From assembly GCA_913064945.1 (NCBI GenBank), contig CAJYAN010000005.1, forward strand, positions 1 to 64,000: DNA of 64,000 nucleotides, read 5' to 3'. Below, piece by piece: positions 55,503 through 64,000 of the stretch. How positions within the stretch are numbered: position 1 is the first letter of the stretch; each line of letters opens with the position of its first letter. A program made the position numbers and the translations under genes. The notes under the pieces were generated by a model. That model had not been told where the DNA came from and did no database searches. It saw only the letters and a program-made list of their open reading frames with translations. This stretch comes from an uncultured Gammaproteobacteria bacterium (GTDB lineage: Bacteria; Pseudomonadota; Gammaproteobacteria; UBA6429; Thiohalophilaceae).

Positions 55503-55730
55503 TTATATCCCGACCAGTTGCGCGGTGTAACCATGGGCAGCGACACGGTTAAGCAGGGTCTGTGATGCGACCTCCTGTGGATTGTATGCTATTAGCAGAA
55601 GATGAGACGTTTGCCTGTTAAAGCGTGGTGCAATAACACCGTTCTGCTTACGCAGGTCCAGTTCGAGGGACTCACGTGCAGCAGGGTCAAGGCTTTCGTT
55701 GACATGGATGATCAGGTCGACAAGATTCAT
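55503..55730 (-). CDS. Small ferredoxin-fold (HMA-like) protein without the metal-binding cysteines
   Basis: A 75-residue protein with a beta-alpha-beta-beta-alpha-beta-like pattern, similar in shape to heavy-metal-associated domains: LVDLIIHVNESLD, then RESLELDLRKQNGVIA, SHLLLIAYNP and the C-terminal HGYTAQLVGI. The CxxC of metal chaperones is absent, so it does not bind metal that way. It is the first gene of the TusA/MerR operon, preceded by a good AGGAGAG site. The operon position suggests a sulfur-handling role, but there is no direct evidence. Confidence 0.75.
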   Translation of the reverse strand: MNLVDLIIHVNESLDPAARESLELDLRKQNGVIAPRFNRQTSHLLLIAYNPQEVASQTLLNRVAAHGYTAQLVGI

Positions 55731-55768
55731 TTTATCTCTCCTGTTAAAGGTGGCGTCAAACGTGTCTT

Positions 55769-55799
55769 TAAGTATCTGACGTTAACGTTAGATTGTCAA
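55769..55799 (-). promoter_or_regulatory. MerR-type promoter/operator of the TusA-like operon
   Basis: On the minus strand TTGACA (55794-55799) and TACTTA (55769-55774) are separated by 19 bases, the over-long spacer typical of MerR-activated promoters. The spacer holds a perfect 10-bp palindrome ACGTTAACGT (55779-55788), extended by ATCT/AGAT arms to a 20-bp dyad with one mismatched pair (55774-55793). It lies 39 bases upstream of the first gene. Confidence 0.85.
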
Positions 55800-55966
55800 G
55801 CCGGGCTGGAGAGATAGGAGAATTATCAGGCGTATTTCAAAGTGGGGTGAACTCAGCGGTGTTTATGGCACCGCAGGTCGAGCACGACGGGTCAATGACC
55901 GCTGTTGATTAATGCCTGTGCCAGACATTGCTTCACGCCGCCCATCAATGAGTTGCTTCTTATGAG

Positions 55967-56338
55967 TTAGTTTAAGTCCACGGCGTATTTTTTTAGTAGC
56001 TCAAGCGGGATTATTTCCAGTGCCTTCTGATGTGTTCTTGTCAGGTGAACTTTTGGCGCCATGCCACCTTCCAGTGCCTCCAGCCACCTGGCCGCACATA
56101 AACACCAGCTATTACCAGGTTTCACACCCTTAAAATCGAATTCCGGAACCGGGGTCGATAAATCATTGCCCTTAAGTCTTGAGAATTCGAGAAATTCCTT
56201 CGAGGCTTTAATACAGACAGTGTGTGACCCTGCATCTTCATCACAGGTATTGCATTTGCCATCACGATAAAATCCTGTCACCGGGTCTTCACCACACAAT
56301 TCCAAGGTTTCACCAAGAACATTGATTGATTTATCCAT
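55967..56338 (-). CDS. DUF2237 family protein
   Basis: A 123-residue cytoplasmic protein of the DUF2237 family, which is rich in conserved cysteines: one in LCGEDPVTGFYRDG, then CNTCDEDAGSHTVC, and LCAARWLEAL near the C-terminus. Function unknown, though a metal or Fe-S role is plausible. The gene is 235 bases from the MerR operon with no structure seen between, apart from that operon's promoter. It is minus-strand and monocistronic. Confidence 0.92.
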   Translation of the reverse strand: MDKSINVLGETLELCGEDPVTGFYRDGKCNTCDEDAGSHTVCIKASKEFLEFSRLKGNDLSTPVPEFDFKGVKPGNSWCLCAARWLEALEGGMAPKVHLTRTHQKALEIIPLELLKKYAVDLN

Positions 56339-56475
56339 TTCGATTTCTCAATATTGACTGATTTATTTTGGGTTGATGTATTTTATCGTTAACACACTTG
56401 TCCGTGCCGTTATGAGCTTGTCGATAAGCAGGGTGGGCACCGCCCACCAGGCACAACTTCAAATACTATCCTGTA

Positions 56476-57684
56476 TTAACTTACCAACTCTGTTTGTCGT
56501 TGTTCTTTGACTGCCTGCTTCAATCCCTCCCGGAAGTACGCCGCGGCCATGTCCGGTTCTTCGAGTTTTTCCAGCATGCTTGCCAGTTCTTCATAGGCCT
56601 CAACCGTGGGTGTGCTATGCAGGCTGGTTTCAAAAAAACTGCGTGCCTTGCCCCAGAGCTTCTGTCGCGCACATATGCGTCCGAGTGTGAGTAGCAGGGG
56701 GGCATTGGTTTCATGACCCTTCAACCAGGACTCGGCAGTCGCCAGTTGTTTTTCCGGATAGCTAGTCTCGGCCAGACCATAGAGATGTACCAGTGTCGGA
56801 TGCCATTGTCGCTTGATGGCGTCTTTAAGAATAGATTCGGCATCATCGAATAATTTTTGCCGGATCAGACTACGGGTATAACGGCAGAGGACATCGATGT
56901 CGTATCGCAGTATTTTGGGGACGCGCTGCCACTGGGCAAAAAGTGCATCCGGCTTGTTTTGTTTGGCCGCGATACTGAACAGCTCAAGCTGTACGGCCTT
57001 TTCTAGCTCGACTAGTTCTTCGTCGTTGAGGACGTGTTGCTTGCGTAGTGCTGGTAATAGCTCCTGTAAATCTCCCCAGCTTTTTAGCTGTCGATACAAC
57101 TGGCTCAATAAAAAAAGCACATGCGGATGTTTGGGTGATTTGCGTCGTAATTGTTCCAACGTGGCGAGGGCCTGTTCGCGTTGATGATGGGCGAACTGTA
57201 GTTCCGCCTGTGTTAACTGTATGGCGAATTCTGAACCGGCGGTGCTCTTATGTGCCTCGGCCAGATAAAAGTCACGACGTTCCGGGGCATTAAGCTTTTG
57301 TGCAGCGCGGGCGGCCGATAAATAATTTAACAGTGGCACATCGCTATGGGCCGCCCCCTTGAGTAATTTTTTCTCGGCCTGCTTCCAGTGACCCTGTGCC
57401 AGTTCAATCAGGCCTGCATTTGAGGCCGACTGGGCGTTGTGACTAAGGTGTTGTACCCGCCAATGACGAAATTGATCTGACATGTTCCACGTGCGAATCA
57501 TCAGACGCAGGATAAGATACAGCGTTGTAAAACTGACCAGTACGGCAACAACAAAGAGTGACAGGCTCATTTCCAGTGTCGTATGGCCTCGACCAAACAA
57601 TACATAGCCGGGGTCCTGGTGCGCCAGCAGGCCAACAATCACGGCCAGGGTAAAGACCAGCAGGGTGAGAAACAGTTTTTTCAT
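56476..57684 (-). CDS. hemY: HemY, haem-biosynthesis-associated TPR membrane protein
   Basis: A 402-residue protein with two N-terminal membrane helices (about 5-22 and 40-63), then a cytoplasmic/periplasmic TPR-like helical domain. The second loop has GRGHTTLEMSL, and the TPR region includes LIELAQGHWKQAEKKLLKGA. Its exact role is unsettled; it may organise the haem-synthesis complex. It begins 4 bases inside the hemX end, the standard hemC-hemD-hemX-hemY order. Confidence 0.95.
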   Translation of the reverse strand: MKKLFLTLLVFTLAVIVGLLAHQDPGYVLFGRGHTTLEMSLSLFVVAVLVSFTTLYLILRLMIRTWNMSDQFRHWRVQHLSHNAQSASNAGLIELAQGHWKQAEKKLLKGAAHSDVPLLNYLSAARAAQKLNAPERRDFYLAEAHKSTAGSEFAIQLTQAELQFAHHQREQALATLEQLRRKSPKHPHVLFLLSQLYRQLKSWGDLQELLPALRKQHVLNDEELVELEKAVQLELFSIAAKQNKPDALFAQWQRVPKILRYDIDVLCRYTRSLIRQKLFDDAESILKDAIKRQWHPTLVHLYGLAETSYPEKQLATAESWLKGHETNAPLLLTLGRICARQKLWGKARSFFETSLHSTPTVEAYEELASMLEKLEEPDMAAAYFREGLKQAVKEQRQTELVS

Positions 57685-58913
57685 AGCGGTACCTTGCTAC
57701 TATTCGGCGCAGACTGATGCTGGTCATTGGCGGTATTTTTTTCGGGCGTTTTATATTTACGGGTTTTCTTCCTGTGGCTGATATTTTTGGTGGACTTCTC
57801 CACTGGAGACTTGTTTGTTGTCGGCGCAGGCGGGTTTTGTTTTATATCCGTTTGAGCGGGCACCATATCTGCCATATAAGACTTGAGTGCCTGATAACTT
57901 TTTTCGATATTGGGTATCTCTGGTTCGATATTAATGGCGGCCAGTTGTTGCAGACTTTGCAGTGTGTTTTGCACCATGGGGTCTTTTAAATCGAAAAATC
58001 GCTGTAGCCATGCCTGAGCCGTTTGCATGCGTTCGGTAAAGACTTTGCCTTTGCCCAGCAATAAGGCAAGGCGCGCCTGCTCTAGTTGCAGATGCAGGTT
58101 TTGTAGTAAATAAAATTGTTCTTTCGGGCTCAGCAGGGGAACAATGTTGGTGTTGTGCTGACGAATCCTCACCAGTGTCTTGAGTTCCTGCCAGATGGCC
58201 GCGGGGATGGCTCTCCAGTTAGTAAAAGTTTCACCTGTCTTTTGTACTACCGGGGTTGACGGCTGCTCCGGCGTGGAGGCATTGAGTGGTAGCTTATCGA
58301 TGTTGTTGATCAGGGCGGAGAGGGTTAACGACATGCCGGTAATATCTGCGCCCGATATGTTTCGGAGTGCATTTTCATCGTCGGCCAGCAGCTTGCGCAC
58401 GGTGAGCAGTGCCGGGTCGCCAATATCGCGCAGGCGCTCGTCGGCGATACGCATGGCTCGTAGTGCTGTGTTGGTATCCCGTTCCAGTTGCAGGCGATAA
58501 CTGGCGAGCTTTAACAGGTATTCCGCCTCGCCAAGTAACCAGTCCTTGCGCAGGTGTTCATTACGTTTGAGCAATGTTGAGAGGTTGTCGCGTAACTCAT
58601 CCTGGGAGCGTTGCTGCCGGGCAAGTGTCTCCTGCAGGCCGTTGAGTTGGTTCTGCGATTGCTGCTGTACGGCCTGAAGTTTTTCACGTAGCACGTTGAT
58701 CGCATCCTGCTGCTGTACATTCTGGCGGCTCATGGTCTGAAACAGCCAGACACCGCCGACAATACTGCCAAGCAGGAGTAGTCCAATGATGGGTAACAGC
58801 AGAGGGCGGGAGGTTTTTTTATCTGACTGGCCGCGCCGTGAGGGTTTTTCCGGCGGCGTTTTGGTCGACGTCCCGGTCTTGTCATTCGCATTGGAATTTT
58901 CTGTTGTACTCAC
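57681..58913 (-). CDS. hemX: HemX, uroporphyrinogen-III C-methyltransferase-like membrane protein
   Basis: A 410-residue protein with a cytoplasmic Lys/Thr-rich N-terminus, one membrane helix (about 38-60), a periplasmic coiled coil (about 70-130), then the HemX helical domain with NEHLRKDWLLGEAEYLLKLA. There is a Lys/Pro-rich disordered C-terminus. It is named for distant similarity but lacks the methyltransferase motif, so methylation is unlikely. A protein partner of HemY is the better guess. Confidence 0.94.
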   Translation of the reverse strand: MSTTENSNANDKTGTSTKTPPEKPSRRGQSDKKTSRPLLLPIIGLLLLGSIVGGVWLFQTMSRQNVQQQDAINVLREKLQAVQQQSQNQLNGLQETLARQQRSQDELRDNLSTLLKRNEHLRKDWLLGEAEYLLKLASYRLQLERDTNTALRAMRIADERLRDIGDPALLTVRKLLADDENALRNISGADITGMSLTLSALINNIDKLPLNASTPEQPSTPVVQKTGETFTNWRAIPAAIWQELKTLVRIRQHNTNIVPLLSPKEQFYLLQNLHLQLEQARLALLLGKGKVFTERMQTAQAWLQRFFDLKDPMVQNTLQSLQQLAAINIEPEIPNIEKSYQALKSYMADMVPAQTDIKQNPPAPTTNKSPVEKSTKNISHRKKTRKYKTPEKNTANDQHQSAPNSSKVPL

Positions 58914-58948
58914 CGCAAATCCTTAGTTCTATTAGGTCAGTTTAAAAT

Positions 58949-59749
58949 TTAATCATTCGGCTGTTGCTGCCGCCATTTTATTATGGCACTTAACAGGGCG
59001 GCGTCATTAGTTTCTGTTGCCACGGCAGGAATTATTTTGAAGCCCATGCGGCGAGCCGCATCCACCTGTCGTGGATGAATAACAAACAATGGCCGAGACC
59101 ACAACCAGGGGGCCATCGATTCTGCCAGTAACTGAATAAGATTTTGCAGGCCCTCAACACTGGTGGCTGTAATGACATCGACCTGCTGACGCAGTGCATC
59201 TCGATGTTGTTCAGTATTGATGTCCGGCAGGCCTCGGCGATAGACGTTGGCGTAGTGTACAACGGCACCACGCTGTTGCAGCGTGTCACCAAGCAGGGGT
59301 CGACCACCTTCACCACGGATAATGATAATTCGCTGACCTCTGACCTGTTGCAGTTCCGGGTGGAGCAGAAGGGCCTCGCTATTATTGTCACCTTGCGGGA
59401 TGAGATCGGCGCGGAGGCCAAAGGTCGTGGCAAAGGCCTGAGCCGTGGCCTGGCCAATGGCGGCGGTCCTGATCGGGTTCGGCCAGTTACCGACCGGGCC
59501 AAGCAGCACGCGGCTGTATTCCACCGCATTGGCGCTGATGAAAATCAGCCGGTCATTTTCCAGCAAGTGTCCGAGTAGCCCCCTGGCCTGGTGTTGAGCA
59601 GCCTGATTGCTAGGCTCAATAGAGATGGTCGGCAGAGAATAGGGACGACCCCCGGCGGCCTCGATTAACTGACAGAGGTTATTGGCCTGATGGGCCGGTC
59701 GGGTCACCAGGACCCCGAGTCCTTGCAGGTCGTTACTGCCCTTCGGCAT
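58949..59749 (-). CDS. hemD: Uroporphyrinogen-III synthase
   Basis: Cyclises hydroxymethylbilane with inversion of ring D, giving uroporphyrinogen III. 266 residues of two domains, with [12 protein letters not shown] near the start, then VGNWPNP and [13 protein letters not shown]. Sequence in this family is weakly conserved, but position after hemC confirms it. It starts at ATG 59749, overlapping hemC by 17 bases. A longer frame to 59779 is less likely. Confidence 0.93.
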   Translation of the reverse strand: MPKGSNDLQGLGVLVTRPAHQANNLCQLIEAAGGRPYSLPTISIEPSNQAAQHQARGLLGHLLENDRLIFISANAVEYSRVLLGPVGNWPNPIRTAAIGQATAQAFATTFGLRADLIPQGDNNSEALLLHPELQQVRGQRIIIIRGEGGRPLLGDTLQQRGAVVHYANVYRRGLPDINTEQHRDALRQQVDVITATSVEGLQNLIQLLAESMAPWLWSRPLFVIHPRQVDAARRMGFKIIPAVATETNDAALLSAIIKWRQQQPND

Positions 59750-60668
59750 ACAGGGCATCCAGAATTTCCCTGGCGCCACGGCTCAACAGGTCATCGGCCA
59801 GCACCTCGCCCAATTCCTCGGCATTTTCCGGTGGCCCCGCGATTTCGCCGGTAATGATGTCGCTGCCATCAGGGTTGCCGACCAGGCCACGTAGCAGCAA
59901 GAGGCCGTGACTGATCTCGGCATAACCGCCGATTGGCACCTGGCAGCCACCCTGTAGGCGTCTGTTCATAGCGCGCTCGGCCAATACGCGGGTCTGGGTG
60001 AGCGGGTCATTGAGCGGGGCCAGTAGGTGGTGCATGCGCTCATCATCAGTACGACACTCGATACCGACTGCCCCCTGGCCGATAGCCGGCAGGCTGATAG
60101 CGGGATCCAGGGCCTCGGCAATACGGTCTTCGAAGCCCAGGCGCTTCAGACCGGCCGCGGCCAGGATAATGGCGTCATAGTGGCCGTCATCGAGTTTCTG
60201 TAAGCGAGTATTCACATTGCCGCGCAGGTCGATAATCTCCAGATCGGGGCGCATGGCCCGGAGCTGGCACTGGCGGCGCAGACTGGAGGTACCGACCCGT
60301 GCCCCTCTGGGTAATGTATCAAAATTGGCAATGGTATTAGAGACGAAGGCATCGCGCGGGTCTTCCCGTGGGCAGATCACCGCCAGGTGCAGTCCGTCGG
60401 GGAACTCTACCGGCACGTCTTTCATAGAGTGCACGGCGATATCGGCACTGCCTTCGAGCATGCCCTGTTCCAGCTCCTTGACAAAGAGGCCCTTGCCGCC
60501 GACCTTGGCCAGCGGGGTATCGAGGATCTTGTCGCCCTTGGTGGTCATGGGGACCAGCTCGACCTGAAGGTCGGGGTGGAAGCGTTGTAGCTGGCTTTTG
60601 ACATATTCCGCCTGCCACAGGGCAAGCTGACTCTGGCGGGTGGCAATACGGACGGGGGTATCTGGCAT
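59733..60668 (-). CDS. hemC: Hydroxymethylbilane synthase (porphobilinogen deaminase)
   Basis: Polymerises four porphobilinogens into hydroxymethylbilane. 311 residues with [16 protein letters not shown] at the N-terminus, [26 protein letters not shown], and the cofactor-binding Cys in [13 protein letters not shown]. It is the first gene of the hemCDXY operon, whose promoter region is shared with the divergent thioredoxin-like gene. Confidence 0.97.
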   Translation of the reverse strand: MPDTPVRIATRQSQLALWQAEYVKSQLQRFHPDLQVELVPMTTKGDKILDTPLAKVGGKGLFVKELEQGMLEGSADIAVHSMKDVPVEFPDGLHLAVICPREDPRDAFVSNTIANFDTLPRGARVGTSSLRRQCQLRAMRPDLEIIDLRGNVNTRLQKLDDGHYDAIILAAAGLKRLGFEDRIAEALDPAISLPAIGQGAVGIECRTDDERMHHLLAPLNDPLTQTRVLAERAMNRRLQGGCQVPIGGYAEISHGLLLLRGLVGNPDGSDIITGEIAGPPENAEELGEVLADDLLSRGAREILDALYAEGQ

Positions 60669-60728
60669 GAGGCTCTTCTATTTATATATTTCGGTTGAAC
60701 TAAGTAGCGATAAATGCGCTCAAACCCG

Positions 60729-60734
60729 TATAAT
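60729..60734 (+). promoter_or_regulatory. Probable -10 element for the thioredoxin-like gene
   Basis: TATAAT lies 31 bases before the ATG at 60765. No good -35 hexamer is found at the right distance. Confidence 0.45.
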
Positions 60735-60764
60735 ACACGAAATTATTTTTGCATTTTGCCGACT

Positions 60765-61313
60765 ATGCTAAATCGACCTCAAAAATCCAGCTTCATTCCC
60801 CGGACAGTCCTGCTGGGATTGCTACTATCGGTCGCCTTTTTCCGCCCGGCGGCGGCGGAAGTCGATGATGACCTACCACCGGTCCAAATCAAGATTTTTA
60901 CCAACTTACAGGCCGTTGCGGATACGGCGCGGGCGCGTCGCCTGCCGATCCTGATGATGTTTGCGATAGAAGATTGTGCCTATTGCCAGACGGTCGAAGA
61001 GGAATTTCTCAAGCCCATGCTGCGTAGTGGTGATTACCAAAACCGTGTCATTATCGGTGAGGTCAGGCTGGATGCAGGTAATCGTATTCGTGATTTTGAT
61101 GGCAAAATGATCAGCGTCAGTAATTTGGCCCTGCGCTATGGCGCCCCGGTGACACCGACGGTGGTCTTTGTTAGCCCTGAAGGTAAAGAACTGTCACCCA
61201 AATTGATCGGCATGAGTACGGTCTATTTTTATGGCGGCGACCTTGATAATGGCATCGACCAGGCCCTGGAAAAAATGCGCCCTACAAATACCGCTATGCG
61301 CTCATCGCTTTAA
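60765..61313 (+). CDS. Periplasmic thioredoxin-like protein
   Basis: A 182-residue exported protein: signal peptide about 1-31 (cut near PAAAE), a thioredoxin fold with CAYC at 71-74 (family-type CxxC), and cis-proline region PVTPTVVFVSP. The YYGGDL-like and acidic C-terminal part resembles SoxW/TlpA-like or DsbD-partner proteins. It probably reduces or isomerises disulfides of periplasmic cytochromes or Sox proteins. The start chosen, MLNRPQKSSF, gives a clean signal; the frame extends to 60714. Its end overlaps algR by 20 bases. Confidence 0.88.
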   Translation: MLNRPQKSSFIPRTVLLGLLLSVAFFRPAAAEVDDDLPPVQIKIFTNLQAVADTARARRLPILMMFAIEDCAYCQTVEEEFLKPMLRSGDYQNRVIIGEVRLDAGNRIRDFDGKMISVSNLALRYGAPVTPTVVFVSPEGKELSPKLIGMSTVYFYGGDLDNGIDQALEKMRPTNTAMRSSL

Positions 61314-62028
61314 TACGTTGACGTAACGCCGGCAGGTGCCGCCGACTGACCTCAATGGCCTCTTCAACCTCCTTTAGACGTACCTGCCACTGACCCTGCT
61401 TATCCTTTTCCAGTCGTTCCAGTGATCGCATATTAATAATGGCATTACGGTGGATGCGAAAAAAATCCTGCTCCAGGTCAGGCTCCAGTGATTTGAGTGA
61501 TTCTTCGATCAGTATCTGCCCGCCACGATGAAAGACGGTGACGTATTTGTGCTCGGCGTGCAGACAGTGAATGCTGTCGAAAGGTATCAATTCCAGCTTG
61601 CCGCCGGAGCGAGCCTGAATGTGGGTACGGCGACGTCCCGCGACATGCTCCATGGCCTGTAACTGGGTGGGACTGAGGTGACTGGCACGTTGCAGGGCCG
61701 TTGCCAGGCGTTCACGGCGTATGGGTTTGACCAGATAATCAATCGCCTGGACATCAAAGGCCTGCAGGGCATATTCATCGTAGGCGGTGGTGAAGATAAT
61801 CGCCGGGGTCTGTGGCCGTTGTGCCAGGCGATGCGCCGTTTCAATACCATCCATGACTGGCATGCGGATATCCAGCAGAACAATATCGAGCCGTTGTTGC
61901 TCGCACAACTCAAGCGCCTGCAAGCCATTCGTGGCCTCGGCGACAACCTCACCCGCCGCTAGATCCTCGATCAGGCGACGCAGGCGTTCCCGTGCCAGTG
62001 GTTCATCGTCAACGATCAAAATCTTCAT
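61294..62028 (-). CDS. algR: AlgR-like LytTR response regulator
   Basis: A 244-residue regulator. Receiver (about 1-120): acidic pair in VDDEP, Asp in LLDIRMP (about 53), and Lys in DYLVKPIRR. LytTR DNA-binding domain (about 140-240): IHCLHAEHKYVTVFH and DFFRIHRNAIINM. In Pseudomonas AlgR controls alginate, type IV pili and virulence. It overlaps the algZ stop by 20 bases, and its own end overlaps the convergent thioredoxin-like gene by 20 bases. Confidence 0.95.
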   Translation of the reverse strand: MKILIVDDEPLARERLRRLIEDLAAGEVVAEATNGLQALELCEQQRLDIVLLDIRMPVMDGIETAHRLAQRPQTPAIIFTTAYDEYALQAFDVQAIDYLVKPIRRERLATALQRASHLSPTQLQAMEHVAGRRRTHIQARSGGKLELIPFDSIHCLHAEHKYVTVFHRGGQILIEESLKSLEPDLEQDFFRIHRNAIINMRSLERLEKDKQGQWQVRLKEVEEAIEVSRRHLPALRQRIKAMSA

Positions 62029-63112
62029 GTCGGGCTCGATATGGAAAAGACAGGGTGACGCGATAGTCGTGATCGTGTTGCGTTAACCGGAGCGTCCCGG
62101 TTTTACCGTACAGGGTGGTGATACGCTCGCGGATGTTCTCCAACGCCAGGTGATTGCCCTCGTGACGCTGGTGACGGTCACTGGACAGGGGGTTTTGTAC
62201 CTGAATCTGCAGTTGATTATTCTCCTTACGGCCCTGGATGGTGATAACCCCACCATCGGCCAGTGGTTCAATACCATAGTAAATGGCATTTTCGAGTAGA
62301 GGTTGCACGACCAGTGGCGGTAACAGTGCATCTGCCGGTAAGGCATCGACCTGCCAGTCAACGCGTAGACGCTCGCCAAGACGCATCGCCTCGATCTCCA
62401 GATAGCGTTCGCACAACAGCTTTTCATCCTGCCAGCGGTGCAGGCGCTGGGCATTCATGCTGGCACGAAACAGGTCGGCCAGGTTTTCCACGGCCGTCTC
62501 CGCCTGTTCCGGCCGGCTACGGGTCAGGCTGGCGATGGTGTTCATACTATTGAATAAGAAGTGTGGCCGGATGCGTGCCTGCAGGGCCTGCAGGCGAGCA
62601 CTCGACTCGGCCTGCACCTGCTGGCGCCATTGGTGCTGTACATAAAAATACCGCAGGATAGGCCCGGCGATAACGGCACCGACGAACAGATTGCGTAGCA
62701 GGAAATAGCCATGGCTCACGAATTCGGGGCCGGGTTTTAGAAATACCCAGTAAGCCGCCTCGGTGATCAGGGCGATCATGAACAGTATCAGTGTATAGGA
62801 AGCTATGGCGGCGCAGCGATTGGTCATGGGCTGCAGCCAGCGTTTGCTGAGACATAAAATAGCGCAGCTGGTCAGGCCGAGCCACTGCACAAACAGCGAG
62901 GTGATGCCCAGCGTCTGCCAGCGTTGTGCGTAGGTCATTTGTAGTGGCGCAAAGGCGAGCAGGAAGGCGCAGAGTTCGGCGATGATCACCACGGCAAAGA
63001 CCACGCGGATACCGCAAAAGTCGGGTAAAAAATTCTGTTTGCCGGGGATGGAAAGTTGTACGGTCAAGTCACGAATTCCTTTTACAGCATTAGTCGCGCC
63101 ACTAACAACCAT
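62009..63112 (-). CDS. algZ: AlgZ/FimS-like sensor histidine kinase
   Basis: A 367-residue kinase of the LytS/YehU class, partner of AlgR. About four to five N-terminal helices (to about 155), then the histidine region in ARIRPHFLFNSMNTIASL, and an ATP-binding part with LLENAIYYGIE and LALENIRERI (N-box and G-box positions). FimS/AlgZ acts on AlgR in pili and exopolysaccharide control. The ATG at 63112 is taken; internal starts are possible. Note that algC, the mutase for alginate precursors, is also in this window. Confidence 0.94.
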   Translation of the reverse strand: MVVSGATNAVKGIRDLTVQLSIPGKQNFLPDFCGIRVVFAVVIIAELCAFLLAFAPLQMTYAQRWQTLGITSLFVQWLGLTSCAILCLSKRWLQPMTNRCAAIASYTLILFMIALITEAAYWVFLKPGPEFVSHGYFLLRNLFVGAVIAGPILRYFYVQHQWRQQVQAESSARLQALQARIRPHFLFNSMNTIASLTRSRPEQAETAVENLADLFRASMNAQRLHRWQDEKLLCERYLEIEAMRLGERLRVDWQVDALPADALLPPLVVQPLLENAIYYGIEPLADGGVITIQGRKENNQLQIQVQNPLSSDRHQRHEGNHLALENIRERITTLYGKTGTLRLTQHDHDYRVTLSFPYRARHEDFDR

Positions 63113-63204
63113 AGCCGATCCCCGTCACGCTGACGAGTCTTTCTCATGCGCCTGCCAGGTAAAAACGTTATACTGCCTGCCTGAATTCAGCACTGAGAGC
63201 ATCC

Positions 63205-64000
63205 ATGAGTAATCAAAACGACAAGCCCTGGGCAGGGCGATTCACCGAAGGCACCGATGCCTTTGTCGAGGCCTTTACCGCCTCGGTAGGCTTCGATAAA
63301 CGACTTTATCGCCATGACATTGCCGGCTCGGTGGCTCATGCCCGCATGCTCAACAAGATTGGTGTACTGACGAATAAGGAGTGTGAGGCCATTATCAATG
63401 GCCTGGCCGAGCTGCAGATCGAGATCGAGCAGGGTCAGTTTGCCTGGTCGGTGGCACTGGAAGACGTGCATATGAATATCGAGGCACGACTGACGGATCG
63501 TATTGGCGATGCTGGTAAAAAACTGCATACCGGTCGTTCGCGCAACGACCAGGTGGCGACGGATATCCGTCTCTATCTGCGTGACGAGATCGACACACTG
63601 CTTGCTGAGTTGAAGCGCCTACAGGTCGGGCTGGTGGACCTGGCGGAACGCGAAGTCGATACCATCCTGCCCGGTTTTACCCATTTACAAACGGCGCAAC
63701 CGATTAGCTTTGGCCACCACATGCTGGCCTGGTTCGAGATGCTCAAGCGAGACGCCGAACGGCTGCGTGACTGTCGCGTGCGCGTCAATCGCATGCCACT
63801 GGGTTCGGCCGCGCTGGCGGGCACTACCTATCCGATCGACCGTGCCTATACGGCCGAGCTGCTCGGCTTTGATGGTCTATGCGAAAATTCGCTGGACGCG
63901 GTCAGTGACCGCGACTTTGCCATTGAGTTTGTCGGTGCCGCCTCGCTGATCATGATGCACCTGTCGCGATTTTCTGAAGAACTGATCCTGTGGAGTTCGG
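63205..64000 (+). CDS. argH: Argininosuccinate lyase (5' part; runs off the window)
   Basis: The last step of arginine synthesis: splits argininosuccinate into arginine and fumarate. The window holds 265 codons. Signatures are the N-terminal [40 protein letters not shown] with the catalytic region, and [12 protein letters not shown]. Another 200 residues or so lie beyond 64000. It starts at ATG 63205. It is transcribed divergently from algZ and next to hemC-algZ in the arrangement known from Pseudomonas. Confidence 0.97.
   Translation, partial: MSNQNDKPWAGRFTEGTDAFVEAFTASVGFDKRLYRHDIAGSVAHARMLNKIGVLTNKECEAIINGLAELQIEIEQGQFAWSVALEDVHMNIEARLTDRIGDAGKKLHTGRSRNDQVATDIRLYLRDEIDTLLAELKRLQVGLVDLAEREVDTILPGFTHLQTAQPISFGHHMLAWFEMLKRDAERLRDCRVRVNRMPLGSAALAGTTYPIDRAYTAELLGFDGLCENSLDAVSDRDFAIEFVGAASLIMMHLSRFSEELILWSS

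Noticed and set aside
57681-58913. HemX as an active SAM-dependent methyltransferase
   Set aside because: It is a coiled-coil membrane protein with no SAM-binding motif.

Overview
The window looks like a chromosomal segment of a sulfur-oxidising gammaproteobacterium. The left edge carries the end of soxZ. The core genes and several gene orders are typical of Gammaproteobacteria: coaBC/dut/algC/argB/slmA beside radC-rpmB-rpmG-mutM and pyrE, hemC-hemD-hemX-hemY beside algZ-algR and argH, and mutY-yggX. A TauE/SafE (TSUP) exporter, a single-domain CbiX chelatase and a small operon with a TusA-like sulfurtransferase fit a sulfur lifestyle. I cannot name the genus from sequence alone. There is no rRNA, prophage, integrase, insertion sequence or CRISPR array.

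Layout. 1-8 kb: soxZ end and terminator, a carboxylesterase, a lipoprotein, aroG, a YbaK-type deacylase, an M50 protease divergent from an alpha/beta hydrolase, a patatin-like phospholipase and an orphan OmpR-type regulator. 8-18 kb: bipA, an EAL-CBS-GGDEF protein, a membrane protein, a pip-dtd-lipoprotein run with ATGA overlaps, then an RpfC-like hybrid kinase translationally coupled to a DUF484-GGDEF diguanylate cyclase. 18-28 kb: yrfG, tRNA-Phe, yggX-mutY-SRPBCC-AsmA, tRNA-Gly, thiS-thiG, a CorA-type transporter, an MscS channel, trmB and a YcgL protein. 28-35 kb: a frameshifted small gene, a DUF3050 protein, cbiX, M48 peptidase with YjgN, mak, cupin, PrcB-like lipoprotein, rof, a CPXCG protein and hemW. 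35-48 kb: rimO, xthA, pyrE with a duplicated 3' end, a TSUP exporter, slmA, argB, a long membrane-anchored algC, dut, coaBC, radC, rpmB and rpmG. 48-56 kb: mutM, a lipoprotein, a YefM antitoxin beside a dead yoeB, a large MscS-family channel, a YeeZ-like epimerase, a ferredoxin reductase, and a compact three-gene operon (ferredoxin-fold protein, TusA-like protein, MerR regulator). 56-64 kb: DUF2237, hemYXDC, a periplasmic thioredoxin-like protein, algR, algZ and the start of argH.

Most unusual signals: (1) the MerR/TusA/ferredoxin-fold operon, whose promoter has a 19-bp spacer holding a near-perfect 20-bp dyad; (2) three arrays with CTAG at an exact 7-bp pitch, two of them beside tRNA genes; (3) a 213-bp tandem duplication that copies the 3' end of pyrE together with a REP-like hairpin; (4) a frameshifted small cysteine-containing gene; (5) an intact antitoxin with a palindromic operator beside a decayed toxin. 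Signalling genes are frequent: two GGDEF proteins, one EAL domain, an RpfC-like kinase, AlgZ/AlgR and an orphan regulator.
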